The position numbers and the translations under genes were made by a program. Under the pieces are notes generated by a model, which was not told the DNA's origin, searched no databases, and saw only the letters and a program-made list of their open reading frames with translations. From Flavobacteriales bacterium UBA958 (lineage in GTDB: Bacteria; Bacteroidota; Bacteroidia; Flavobacteriales_D; Crocinitomicaceae), in the NCBI GenBank assembly GCA_002293045.1, contig DBCM01000031.1, forward strand, positions 25,255 through 57,236: a stretch of 31,982 nt of DNA. Direction: 5' to 3'. Positions 17,544 through 23,849 of the stretch are shown one piece after another (positions within the stretch are counted from its first letter, which is position 1; each line of letters begins with the position of its first letter).

Positions 17544-18401
17544 ATGAAAAAATTGTTACTTAGTTTAGTTCTTGGAGCTTCAATCGCTTCAATGAATGCA
17601 CAAATCCTTACAAATGGGAATTTTGAACAAGCGGCTACCCCGCTATTGCCTGGGGTTGCAACAGACTGTCCCGGATGGGGATTGGGTTTGTACACCATGG
17701 AAACCGCGAATCCAAACTCAGGAACTCAATCCGCGAAACTTATGACCATTGTGGATGCCGCAACTGCTGCCTTATTGCAATGGCCATCGGATACGATTGC
17801 TGGAATAATGCAACAAGTAGTAACAGGCTCTTGGCCAAATGCAGGTTCGTTAACCTTGGATTTTGCATACAATCATAACGTCTCTGCGGGAGATACGGCT
17901 TTAGTGGCATGTCAGTTTGCTGATACCATGGGTGCAGGTCCAAACGATGACGTATTACTATTCCAAGCTATTGGTGCATTTGCCGGAAATTCAAACGGAT
18001 GGCTACAGGCTTCTATTCCAATGGACCCAATTCCTGGAGCTATGGGAACAGCAAACAGCGTAATCGTGCTTGCGACCTCTTCAATCGGTGCTGCCTTTGG
18101 GACGGGATTTGGAGTTCCCAACAGCACCTTATGGCTAGACAACGTTTCCATCTCAGGTGGAGCAAGTGTACTTGAATTGGCCGCAATAGTTAATGTTTAT
18201 CCAAATCCAACGAATGGCGTGTTAACTTTTGATGCTTCTGAAGCGATTTCAGGGGTTGAAATCTACGGAATGGATGGGAAGTTGGCTTTGAGTGCAACAA
18301 CAACAAACGTTGACATCACGAATCTACCCAACGGAATCTATCATTACAGCGTAATGACGGTTTCAGGAAAGATTTTGAAAGGAAAAGTTTCTAAAATCTA
18401 A
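17544..18401 (+). CDS. Secreted protein with type A T9SS sorting domain, 285 aa
   Basis: The signal peptide MKKLLLSLVLGASIASMNA leads to a beta-rich domain (residues about 20-210) that resembles a carbohydrate-binding-module-like jelly roll: ILTNGNFEQA at the start, SGTQSAK, and LWLDNVSISGG at the end. Such folds are common in cargo proteins, but I cannot name a ligand. The C-terminus is a clear type A sorting domain: VNVYPNPTNG (about 214-223), then IYGMDGKLA, ITNLPNGIYHYSV, and KGKVSKI. It will be exported by the type IX system and released or anchored on the surface. It has its own -7 element and a strong terminator at 18423-18450, so it forms a single-gene unit. Confidence 0.88.
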   Translation: MKKLLLSLVLGASIASMNAQILTNGNFEQAATPLLPGVATDCPGWGLGLYTMETANPNSGTQSAKLMTIVDAATAALLQWPSDTIAGIMQQVVTGSWPNAGSLTLDFAYNHNVSAGDTALVACQFADTMGAGPNDDVLLFQAIGAFAGNSNGWLQASIPMDPIPGAMGTANSVIVLATSSIGAAFGTGFGVPNSTLWLDNVSISGGASVLELAAIVNVYPNPTNGVLTFDASEAISGVEIYGMDGKLALSATTTNVDITNLPNGIYHYSVMTVSGKILKGKVSKI

Positions 18402-18422
18402 GGATTTACAGAAATACGGATT

Positions 18423-18450
18423 AAAGCTCGCTTCGGCGGGCTTTTTTTTT
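18423..18450 (+). terminator. Intrinsic terminator with TTCG loop (copy 1)
   Basis: The stem AAAGCTCGC (18423-18431) with GCGGGCTTT (18436-18444) has a TTCG tetraloop and is followed by T residues through 18450. It lies 21 nt after the stop of the 285-aa T9SS gene. The last two T are part of the TTA that is the stop codon of the convergent regulator gene. The same 28 nt recur at 20331-20358. Confidence 0.92.
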
Positions 18451-18679
18451 ATAAATTGATTTGCTGAAAAAATACACTTAAAGGCACTTGGTAATAATCT
18501 AAGATCGTTTTTAATGTACTCAAGGTAATATTCACACGGCCAGTTTCAACCCTTGAAATGTGAATGCCCGTATCGTTGTAAAAATCTTCTTGCGTTAAAT
18601 TTCGTTGCTTCCTTAAGACCTTCAAGCCATCTACGGTTGAACGCAATAAAGCTTGATCCTTAAGTTGTGCTTTTGCCAT
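18449..18679 (-). CDS. XRE-family helix-turn-helix transcriptional regulator
   Basis: A 76-aa one-domain DNA-binding protein of the Cro/CI (HTH_3) type. The helix-turn-helix reads LKVLRKQRNLTQEDFYNDTG then ISRVETGRVNITLSTLKTIL, with the usual VPLSVFF ending. The ATG at 18679 is preferred; a GTG two codons upstream (18685) is also in frame. It is divergent from the 506-aa secreted protein gene, and the 105 nt between the two starts hold three palindromes of the form TGAC-N6-GTCA. One lies 11 nt from its own start, which suggests autoregulation as well as control of the divergent gene (inference). No ligand-binding or toxin partner is present. Its stop codon lies inside the T tract of the convergent terminator. 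Confidence 0.88.
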   Translation of the reverse strand: MAKAQLKDQALLRSTVDGLKVLRKQRNLTQEDFYNDTGIHISRVETGRVNITLSTLKTILDYYQVPLSVFFQQINL

Positions 18680-18689
18680 CGACACAAAA

Positions 18690-18703
18690 TGACGAATTCA
18701 TCA
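18690..18703. promoter_or_regulatory. Operator-like palindrome O1 (TGAC-GAATTC-ATCA)
   Basis: An imperfect palindrome that matches TGAC-N6-GTCA at all but one base of the half-sites; its central six bases GAATTC are self-complementary. It sits 11 nt from the start codon of the XRE regulator, a position suited to autorepression. Confidence 0.5.
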
Positions 18704-18713
18704 GTGATTTTTT

Positions 18714-18731
18714 AATGACTTATTTGTCATT
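18714..18731. promoter_or_regulatory. Operator-like palindrome O2 (AATGAC-N6-GTCATT)
   Basis: A perfect 6-bp inverted repeat around the centre TTATTT. Its core is 18716-18729. The centre lies 26 bp from that of O1. Confidence 0.6.
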
Positions 18732-18754
18732 TTATTTTTTTTTATGTACATTCG

Positions 18755-18768
18755 TGACATATTTGTCA
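18755..18768. promoter_or_regulatory. Operator-like palindrome O3 (TGAC-ATATTT-GTCA)
   Basis: A perfect TGAC-N6-GTCA palindrome with the same right half (ATTTGTCATTTTA) as O2. The centre lies 39 bp from O2, and the site ends 16 nt before the start at 18785. It overlaps CATATTTG (18758-18765), a near match to the -7 consensus, so bound protein would block transcription of the secreted protein gene. Confidence 0.6.
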
Positions 18769-18784
18769 TTTTAAATTAAAAACT

Positions 18785-20305
18785 ATGAAAAAACTATTAT
18801 TATTTATTGCTTTTGGCAGCTTGTATGGAAGTATGGTGGCGCAATCAAGATTACATATTATTGATGGTAGCCAAACAGATGTTAACCATAAAAACACGAA
18901 GAAAAAACAAACTATAAAAAACATCAGTTGCCAAGACACATTAAGATATGCAGAGGCCAAGGAACAAATATTATCAGCTAATCCAACATATTATTATCTA
19001 GATATGTATCGATCTGATAATGAAGAAATATCTACGGCATTCTTATCAAATTTTTCAAGCTCCATTCATGGTGTGGAAATATTTGCTAAAAGAAGTATAA
19101 ATTCAGTGCCGACGAATGTTGTTGTTCAGGCATCAATTTATTCAGCAAACCAATCCTTTGAACCGTCAACTCTCATAGGCTCAGGCACAATAAATATTAC
19201 GAATGCTAATAATTTTCAATACTATGTAATTAACTTTCCGACCGCATTAACAGTTAGTGGCAATTACTGTGTAGTAATAAAGCCTATTACAACCAATAGT
19301 GTAATTGAATTGACTGTTAACGATGCTGCAATAAATAGTTATGATGAGTCATTTTGTAGATTCAAATCTGATTACTATGCATCAAGCAGCGGACAATGGA
19401 TATCGATACCAAACTTCGTTGAGTTTGTACCTTCACCGGCGAATTTTGAACCTTTGGTTGCACCAATAGTAAGTTATCCTCTACAAACACAAATAACAGC
19501 GAATGAGCAAATTATTTGTAAAGGAGAAAACTTGGCATTAAATGCTCAAATTAATCCGAATGGTATCTATGGAAATAGATTCTACAACTGGTATTCTTTC
19601 TTGTCCCATTTTAATCCCGGTACAATTGACTCCACACTGAATTGGCAAACACCTAATTCAACAATTTCGATTAATTCTTATGGTACTCAAACAAATGTTC
19701 AATATAACACTGTAGCTCAACATAATGTCACGCTGCTAAATAATTTTGGTTTATACTCAACATGCCTTGACCAAGATACAGTTATAATTACCATTAATGA
19801 GCCTAGCACTAGCGCCGGAAATGACATCACCCTTTGCGAAGGGGAAACAGTTACACTAAATGGCTCAGGAGCGAATACATATACATGGGATAATGGTGTT
19901 TCAAATGGCGTAGCATTTATTCCTTCAAATTCAGGTTCGTACATTGTCACCGGAACGAGTACGTATGGATGTTCAAAGAATGATACAATAAACGTAACCG
20001 TGAATGCTGTAGATAATGCTACAATTACAGAAACACATCTTGACTCTGTTACAATAAATAATACAACATACTATGAAACAGGTATCTACACCCAAACCTT
20101 AACAAATATAAATGGCTGCGATAGTATCATTACCATAAACTTAACCATTAATCATACGGGAATAAATAACTTGTTGCAATTAAACAACAAGAAACCATTG
20201 TATTTTATTGATTTAAATGGTAAGATTATCACACCAAGAAAAAACACCTTTATGCTTGCTATATTTGAAGATGGTGAAATCGTTAGAGTATTTGAGATGG
20301 AATAA
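18785..20305 (+). CDS. Secreted protein, Ig-like and GCDS-repeat domains, atypical C-terminus
   Basis: A 506-aa protein with signal peptide (MKKLLLFIAFGSL, cleavage near MVAQS). The N-terminal half has no domain I recognise. Residues about 335-412 form an Ig/PKD-like beta domain, with DITLCEGETVTLNGSG and SGSYIVTGTSTYGCS. Residues about 415-455 are one copy of the GCDS repeat also found four times in the protein at 12360-16079 (YYETGIYTQTLTNINGCDSI). The end, PLYFIDLNGKIITPRKNTF and LAIFEDGEIVRVFEM, looks like the last part of a type A sorting domain that lacks the usual YPNP start. The gene is AT-rich relative to its neighbours and appears to be controlled by the divergent XRE regulator. Confidence 0.82.
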   Translation: MKKLLLFIAFGSLYGSMVAQSRLHIIDGSQTDVNHKNTKKKQTIKNISCQDTLRYAEAKEQILSANPTYYYLDMYRSDNEEISTAFLSNFSSSIHGVEIFAKRSINSVPTNVVVQASIYSANQSFEPSTLIGSGTINITNANNFQYYVINFPTALTVSGNYCVVIKPITTNSVIELTVNDAAINSYDESFCRFKSDYYASSSGQWISIPNFVEFVPSPANFEPLVAPIVSYPLQTQITANEQIICKGENLALNAQINPNGIYGNRFYNWYSFLSHFNPGTIDSTLNWQTPNSTISINSYGTQTNVQYNTVAQHNVTLLNNFGLYSTCLDQDTVIITINEPSTSAGNDITLCEGETVTLNGSGANTYTWDNGVSNGVAFIPSNSGSYIVTGTSTYGCSKNDTINVTVNAVDNATITETHLDSVTINNTTYYETGIYTQTLTNINGCDSIITINLTINHTGINNLLQLNNKKPLYFIDLNGKIITPRKNTFMLAIFEDGEIVRVFEME

Positions 20306-20330
20306 CGATTGATTTTAAGTTGGTTCCAGG

Positions 20331-20359
20331 AAAGCTCGCTTCGGCGGGCTTTTTTTTTT
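20331..20359 (+). terminator. Intrinsic terminator with TTCG loop (copy 2)
   Basis: The stem AAAGCTCGC with GCGGGCTTT, a TTCG loop and a run of ten T. It is identical over 28 nt to the terminator at 18423-18450. It ends transcription of the 506-aa gene. Its T tract runs into the TTA at 20358-20360, which is the stop codon of the convergent 158-aa gene. Confidence 0.92.
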
Positions 20360-20834
20360 AATCCTTCCCGAAGTAATGTATTTCTCGGTGGGTTTCTTCA
20401 ATTTGATCTTTAATGACCTGAATTGATTTGGTTAAAATAAACAAATCGGGTGGCGCATGCTTACCTAACCAATCCCAACTGTCCATCTCATGATCCACGG
20501 CACGCCCCATGTGGTAGAGTAATTCCATGTTATTGGCATATAACCATGCCTGTGCTTTTTCAAGTCCTTCCGCTGCATTAATCATCGCCATAATGTGCGC
20601 GTACCCATTATCCATCAACCAATCCCTAGACTCTTGAATCAAATAAATGGCATTCGTTGCATGAAATAATTCAGGAAATCCAGACTCTCTCAAGCCCAGC
20701 TGAATTACCTTATCGCCATCTACCGCCTTTGCCCAGAGCAATATCACCTCCGTTGAATAATTAATAGGCTTTAGTTGAACTTGCTTCTGCTCTTTAGGCG
20801 CTTCTTCTTTCTTTTTCTTAAACCAACCAAACAT
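20358..20834 (-). CDS. Conserved hypothetical protein, 158 aa
   Basis: A soluble, mostly helical protein. The N-terminus is MFGWFKKKKEEAP, a short amphipathic basic stretch that could touch the membrane. The remainder (residues about 22-158) is rich in Trp, His and acidic residues, with GLRESGFPELFHATNAI, ESRDWLMDNGYAH and HREIHYFGKD. I do not recognise the family. It begins one base after the stop of the SpmAB-like membrane protein, so the two are almost certainly one operon, and this protein may be its cytoplasmic partner (inference). Confidence 0.8.
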   Translation of the reverse strand: MFGWFKKKKEEAPKEQKQVQLKPINYSTEVILLWAKAVDGDKVIQLGLRESGFPELFHATNAIYLIQESRDWLMDNGYAHIMAMINAAEGLEKAQAWLYANNMELLYHMGRAVDHEMDSWDWLGKHAPPDLFILTKSIQVIKDQIEETHREIHYFGKD

Positions 20835-20835
20835 C

Positions 20836-22275
20836 TTAAAAGAACCAACTTGCTACTAAGATCGCAGCGATTACACAAATTAAATCCACTAGTAACATGG
20901 TAGATAGGGTATAGCGCGTATTCTTCACCTTAATCGCACCAAAATAAACCGCCACCACATAAAAGGTCGTTTCCGCACTGCATTGAAAAATACAACTCAA
21001 TCGCCCCGTGAACGAATCCGGTCCGTACACCCGCATGGCATCCAGCATAAACCCACGGGATCCGCCACTGCTGAACGGACGCAGCATCGCAACCGGTAAC
21101 GAATCTGTAATTTCTTTGGATAAGCCTACTTGAGAAAAAACCCAAGTGATTCCCTGACTCAACAACTCGAACATTCCACTGTTTCGAAATACAGAAATCG
21201 CCACGAGCATGCCCAGGACATACGGGAAAATGGTCACCGCGGTATTCATTCCATTTTTTGCGCCAACCACAAAAGAATCAAAAACGGTAGTATTCTTTTC
21301 CTTGAATCGTTTCTCTTTCCAAAAGGCAAACCCTAAGGTCAGTAGGATAATTCCAATGAGCAATACTCCAGAAAAATTCGAAGTAAAATGATTTTTTGCC
21401 ATCAAGTCTAAGGAACCAATGTAGAACAACAAGCCAAGCATGGCCGCAATAATGCTAAATACCACTGCGATTAACAAGCCACTGAATAAATTCACCCGCT
21501 GACGGATTCCAACAATAATCAAGGCCGCTATTGTTCCAATAAACGAGGTAATAATGCAGGGCAACATGACATCCGCCGGATTGGTTGCGTGTTCTGCCGC
21601 TCGATAACCAATAATCGAGGTTGGAATCAAGGTTAAGCCCGCCGCATGCAAGCAGAGAAACATAATCTGTGCATCACTCGCCTTGTCTTTATCTGGATTA
21701 ATCTCCTGTAAACTTTCCATCGCTTTAAGTCCAAAGGGCGTTGCCGCAGAATCGAGACCAAGAAAATTAGCTGCAAAATTTAAGGTCATGTACGAAATGC
21801 TCGGATGGTTTTTCGGTACCGATGGGAACACCTGCACAAAGAAGGGACTTAACCATTTCGCTAAGCCTTCGGCAGCCCCTGAGTCTATAAGCAACTGCAT
21901 GAGGCCTGCAAAAAACGCCAGGTATGCCAAGAGCGGGAGAATAATATCCAGGATAGTTGACTTGGCGGTTGGAAGTAATCCATCTGTTTTTTGAACGCCA
22001 CTGAAAATTTTTACTTGTTGTTCCGTAAGTTGGTAGGTGGTATCCACGTCCGCTTCATTGAAGTTAAATACAAGCCTTCCCTCCGGAGCTTTTTTGAGCG
22101 AATCTTTGAGTGCACTCGGTAACTGAAACAGATATTTCTCTCCGATTAAAACAGGGTCGTTTTGTTTCCCATTAATGACCGAATCAATGCTATATTGCTG
22201 ATTAAAAGAAATTCCCACCAGAATAAAGACCAGGGAGGAAATAAAAATTACAAGCCAAAATCTACTTAATACCAT
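20836..22275 (-). CDS. Fused SpmA-SpmB (nucleoside-recognition/Gate domain) membrane protein
   Basis: A 479-aa integral membrane protein. I placed the start at the ATG at 22275 (MVLSRFWLVIF); the frame extends to a TTG at 22308 but that gives a polar extension before the first membrane helix. The first half (to about residue 235) corresponds to spore maturation protein A, with a Gate domain holding NFAANFLGLDSAATPFG and MFLCLHAAGLTLIPTS. The second half (about 320-479) corresponds to SpmB, with GAKNGMNTAVTIFPYVLGM, LRPFSSGGSRG and FQCSAETTFYV. Bacillus has two separate proteins needed for spore core dehydration. In non-sporulating Bacteroidota the fused form is probably a transporter of unknown substrate. 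Confidence 0.88.
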   Translation of the reverse strand: MVLSRFWLVIFISSLVFILVGISFNQQYSIDSVINGKQNDPVLIGEKYLFQLPSALKDSLKKAPEGRLVFNFNEADVDTTYQLTEQQVKIFSGVQKTDGLLPTAKSTILDIILPLLAYLAFFAGLMQLLIDSGAAEGLAKWLSPFFVQVFPSVPKNHPSISYMTLNFAANFLGLDSAATPFGLKAMESLQEINPDKDKASDAQIMFLCLHAAGLTLIPTSIIGYRAAEHATNPADVMLPCIITSFIGTIAALIIVGIRQRVNLFSGLLIAVVFSIIAAMLGLLFYIGSLDLMAKNHFTSNFSGVLLIGIILLTLGFAFWKEKRFKEKNTTVFDSFVVGAKNGMNTAVTIFPYVLGMLVAISVFRNSGMFELLSQGITWVFSQVGLSKEITDSLPVAMLRPFSSGGSRGFMLDAMRVYGPDSFTGRLSCIFQCSAETTFYVVAVYFGAIKVKNTRYTLSTMLLVDLICVIAAILVASWFF

Positions 22276-22383
22276 AAGAACGAAGTTCGTAGAAATATCC
22301 GTTGCCAAACAATCCTGCCCTTAAATGATATTAACATACGTTATTGAAAAGTTTGGCGAGGCACACGGAACGAACAAAGCCTG

Positions 22384-22391
22384 TACTTTTG
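22384..22391 (+). promoter_or_regulatory. -7 element TACTTTTG before the pirin gene
   Basis: An exact TAnnTTTG match 16 nt before the ATG at 22408, giving a leader of about 10 nt. No TTTG is found at the usual -33 distance (the nearest, 22352-22355, is 28 nt away). Confidence 0.55.
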
Positions 22392-22407
22392 TGTTCAAAA
22401 GAACATT

Positions 22408-23121
22408 ATGCAACAAGAATTTCACGCCAGCTCAACGCGAGGATTTGCTGATCACGGATGGTTACAAGCCAAACACTCCTTCAGCTTCGCATCTTGGTTT
22501 AATCGATACCGCATGCACTTTGGCGCCCTGCGTGTACTGAACGACGACATCGTGGCTCCTGGAATGGGTTTCGGGAAGCACCCCCACGACAACATGGAGA
22601 TTATCACAATCACCTTGAAAGGTTCGTTAAAACACGAGGACAGCATGGGGTTTTCGGAAGTGATTCATGCCGGAGAAGTACAGGTTATGAGTGCTGGAAC
22701 TGGAATTTATCACAGTGAATTTAATGCGAGTCAAACGGAAGAAATTAACTTATTTCAACTCTGGATCTTTCCAAACCAACAAGAAGTTACCCCCCGATAT
22801 CAACAATTAGGATATGAAAATTCGGACATGAAGGACGCGTTTCTGCAACTCGTTTCTCCCAATCCAGACGATGACGGCTTGTGGATACACCAAACGGCAT
22901 GGATACACATGATCGACATGTCTCCCAATACCATGCAAACTTACACCCTTAAGCATCCGGGAAATGGGGTATACTTGATGAACATCGAAGGAGAAAAAGT
23001 AATCGCCAAGCAAACCCTGGGGGCTCGCGATGCCCTTGGCGTGTGGGAAACACCCAGCATAGAAATTCAAGCAAAAGAACAAGGTCGTTTACTGCTCATT
23101 GAAGTACCCATGCAATTTTAA
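22408..23121 (+). CDS. Pirin family protein (YhaK/YhhW-like bicupin)
   Basis: A 237-aa soluble cupin protein. The N-terminal domain shows the pirin signature: HSFSFASWF, GFGKHPHDNMEIITITLKG (two metal-binding His), then MSAGTGIYHSEFN (His and Glu completing the metal site). The C-terminal domain (about 150-237) is shorter and lacks metal ligands, as usual in this family. The E. coli relative YhhW is a quercetin 2,3-dioxygenase in vitro; physiological roles are unclear and often tied to redox stress. It lies 8 nt before a nitroreductase gene, a pairing that also fits a redox-response unit. Confidence 0.93.
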   Translation: MQQEFHASSTRGFADHGWLQAKHSFSFASWFNRYRMHFGALRVLNDDIVAPGMGFGKHPHDNMEIITITLKGSLKHEDSMGFSEVIHAGEVQVMSAGTGIYHSEFNASQTEEINLFQLWIFPNQQEVTPRYQQLGYENSDMKDAFLQLVSPNPDDDGLWIHQTAWIHMIDMSPNTMQTYTLKHPGNGVYLMNIEGEKVIAKQTLGARDALGVWETPSIEIQAKEQGRLLLIEVPMQF

Positions 23122-23129
23122 ACATCAAC

Positions 23130-23765
23130 ATGAATAAAAAACTGATAGAAGCACTGGAATGGCGTTATGCCTGCAAAAAGTTTGATGCTGAAAAGCGGAT
23201 TTCAGAGTCCGACCTTCAGACCATCTTGGATTCTATACGCCTCACCCCCACTTCCTACGGACTGCAACCAATAAAAGTGTTGCTCATTGAAACAACGGAA
23301 CTTCGAGAGAAAATCAAACCGATTGCTTGGAATCAAGCGCAAGTGGTTGACGCTTCTCATTTGTTGGTATTCTGTCATCACACTGCAATATCAGAATCCT
23401 ATGTTGATCAACATGTGACTTTAATGGCCGATACCAGAAATGTTTCCACAGAAAAACTACAGGGATTTGGCACCCATGTTAAATCAGCCATTGCGAACAT
23501 GGAAGAGGAGCATGTGAAACAATGGACCTCAAAACAAACGTACATTGCACTCGGCCAGGTCTTATTAAGTTGCGCCCTTCTCAAAATCGATGCTACGCCC
23601 ATGGAAGGATTTGATAAAGACAAACTCAACGAACTCCTTGACCTAACCAGTCAAGGCCTTAGTGCGTCCTTGTTGTGCCCCATTGGATTTCGTCACCCAG
23701 AAGATGCGAACATCACTGCAAAAAAGGTTCGAAAAACCAAAGAGGACTTGTTCGAAACGCGATAA
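23130..23765 (+). CDS. Nitroreductase family NAD(P)H oxidoreductase (NfsB-like)
   Basis: A 211-aa FMN-dependent oxidoreductase. The N-terminal ALEWRYACKKFD is the FMN-phosphate-binding segment of the NfsB/YdgI group; LTPTSYGLQPIKVLLIE follows at about 47-63. The C-terminal part has ALGQVLLSCALLKIDATPMEGFD, the usual dimer and active-site region. These enzymes reduce quinones, nitro compounds or flavins as homodimers. It is probably co-transcribed with the pirin gene. Length and start (ATG, no SD) are normal. The true substrate cannot be read from sequence. Confidence 0.92.
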   Translation: MNKKLIEALEWRYACKKFDAEKRISESDLQTILDSIRLTPTSYGLQPIKVLLIETTELREKIKPIAWNQAQVVDASHLLVFCHHTAISESYVDQHVTLMADTRNVSTEKLQGFGTHVKSAIANMEEEHVKQWTSKQTYIALGQVLLSCALLKIDATPMEGFDKDKLNELLDLTSQGLSASLLCPIGFRHPEDANITAKKVRKTKEDLFETR

Positions 23766-23837
23766 TTTCAACACCTTCACGTTCATAATCTAGGGGAAAT
23801 CCATCGCATTAAACCGAGTGGATTCAAATCTATTCCG

Positions 23838-23845
23838 TATTTTTG
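23838..23845 (+). promoter_or_regulatory. -7 element TATTTTTG before the subtilase gene
   Basis: A perfect TAnnTTTG match that ends 4 nt before the ATG at 23850, implying a leader of only a few nucleotides or a leaderless mRNA. No -33 TTTG at the usual spacing. Confidence 0.45.
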
Positions 23846-23849
23846 AGAG

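Noticed and set aside
18449..18679. The XRE protein as the antitoxin of a toxin-antitoxin pair
   Set aside because: No small toxin gene is adjacent: the gene is alone on its strand and the divergent gene encodes a 506-aa secreted protein.
21683..21994. A 103-codon plus-strand frame
   Set aside because: It lies opposite the SpmA half of the fusion protein; the membrane and Gate motifs identify the minus strand as coding.
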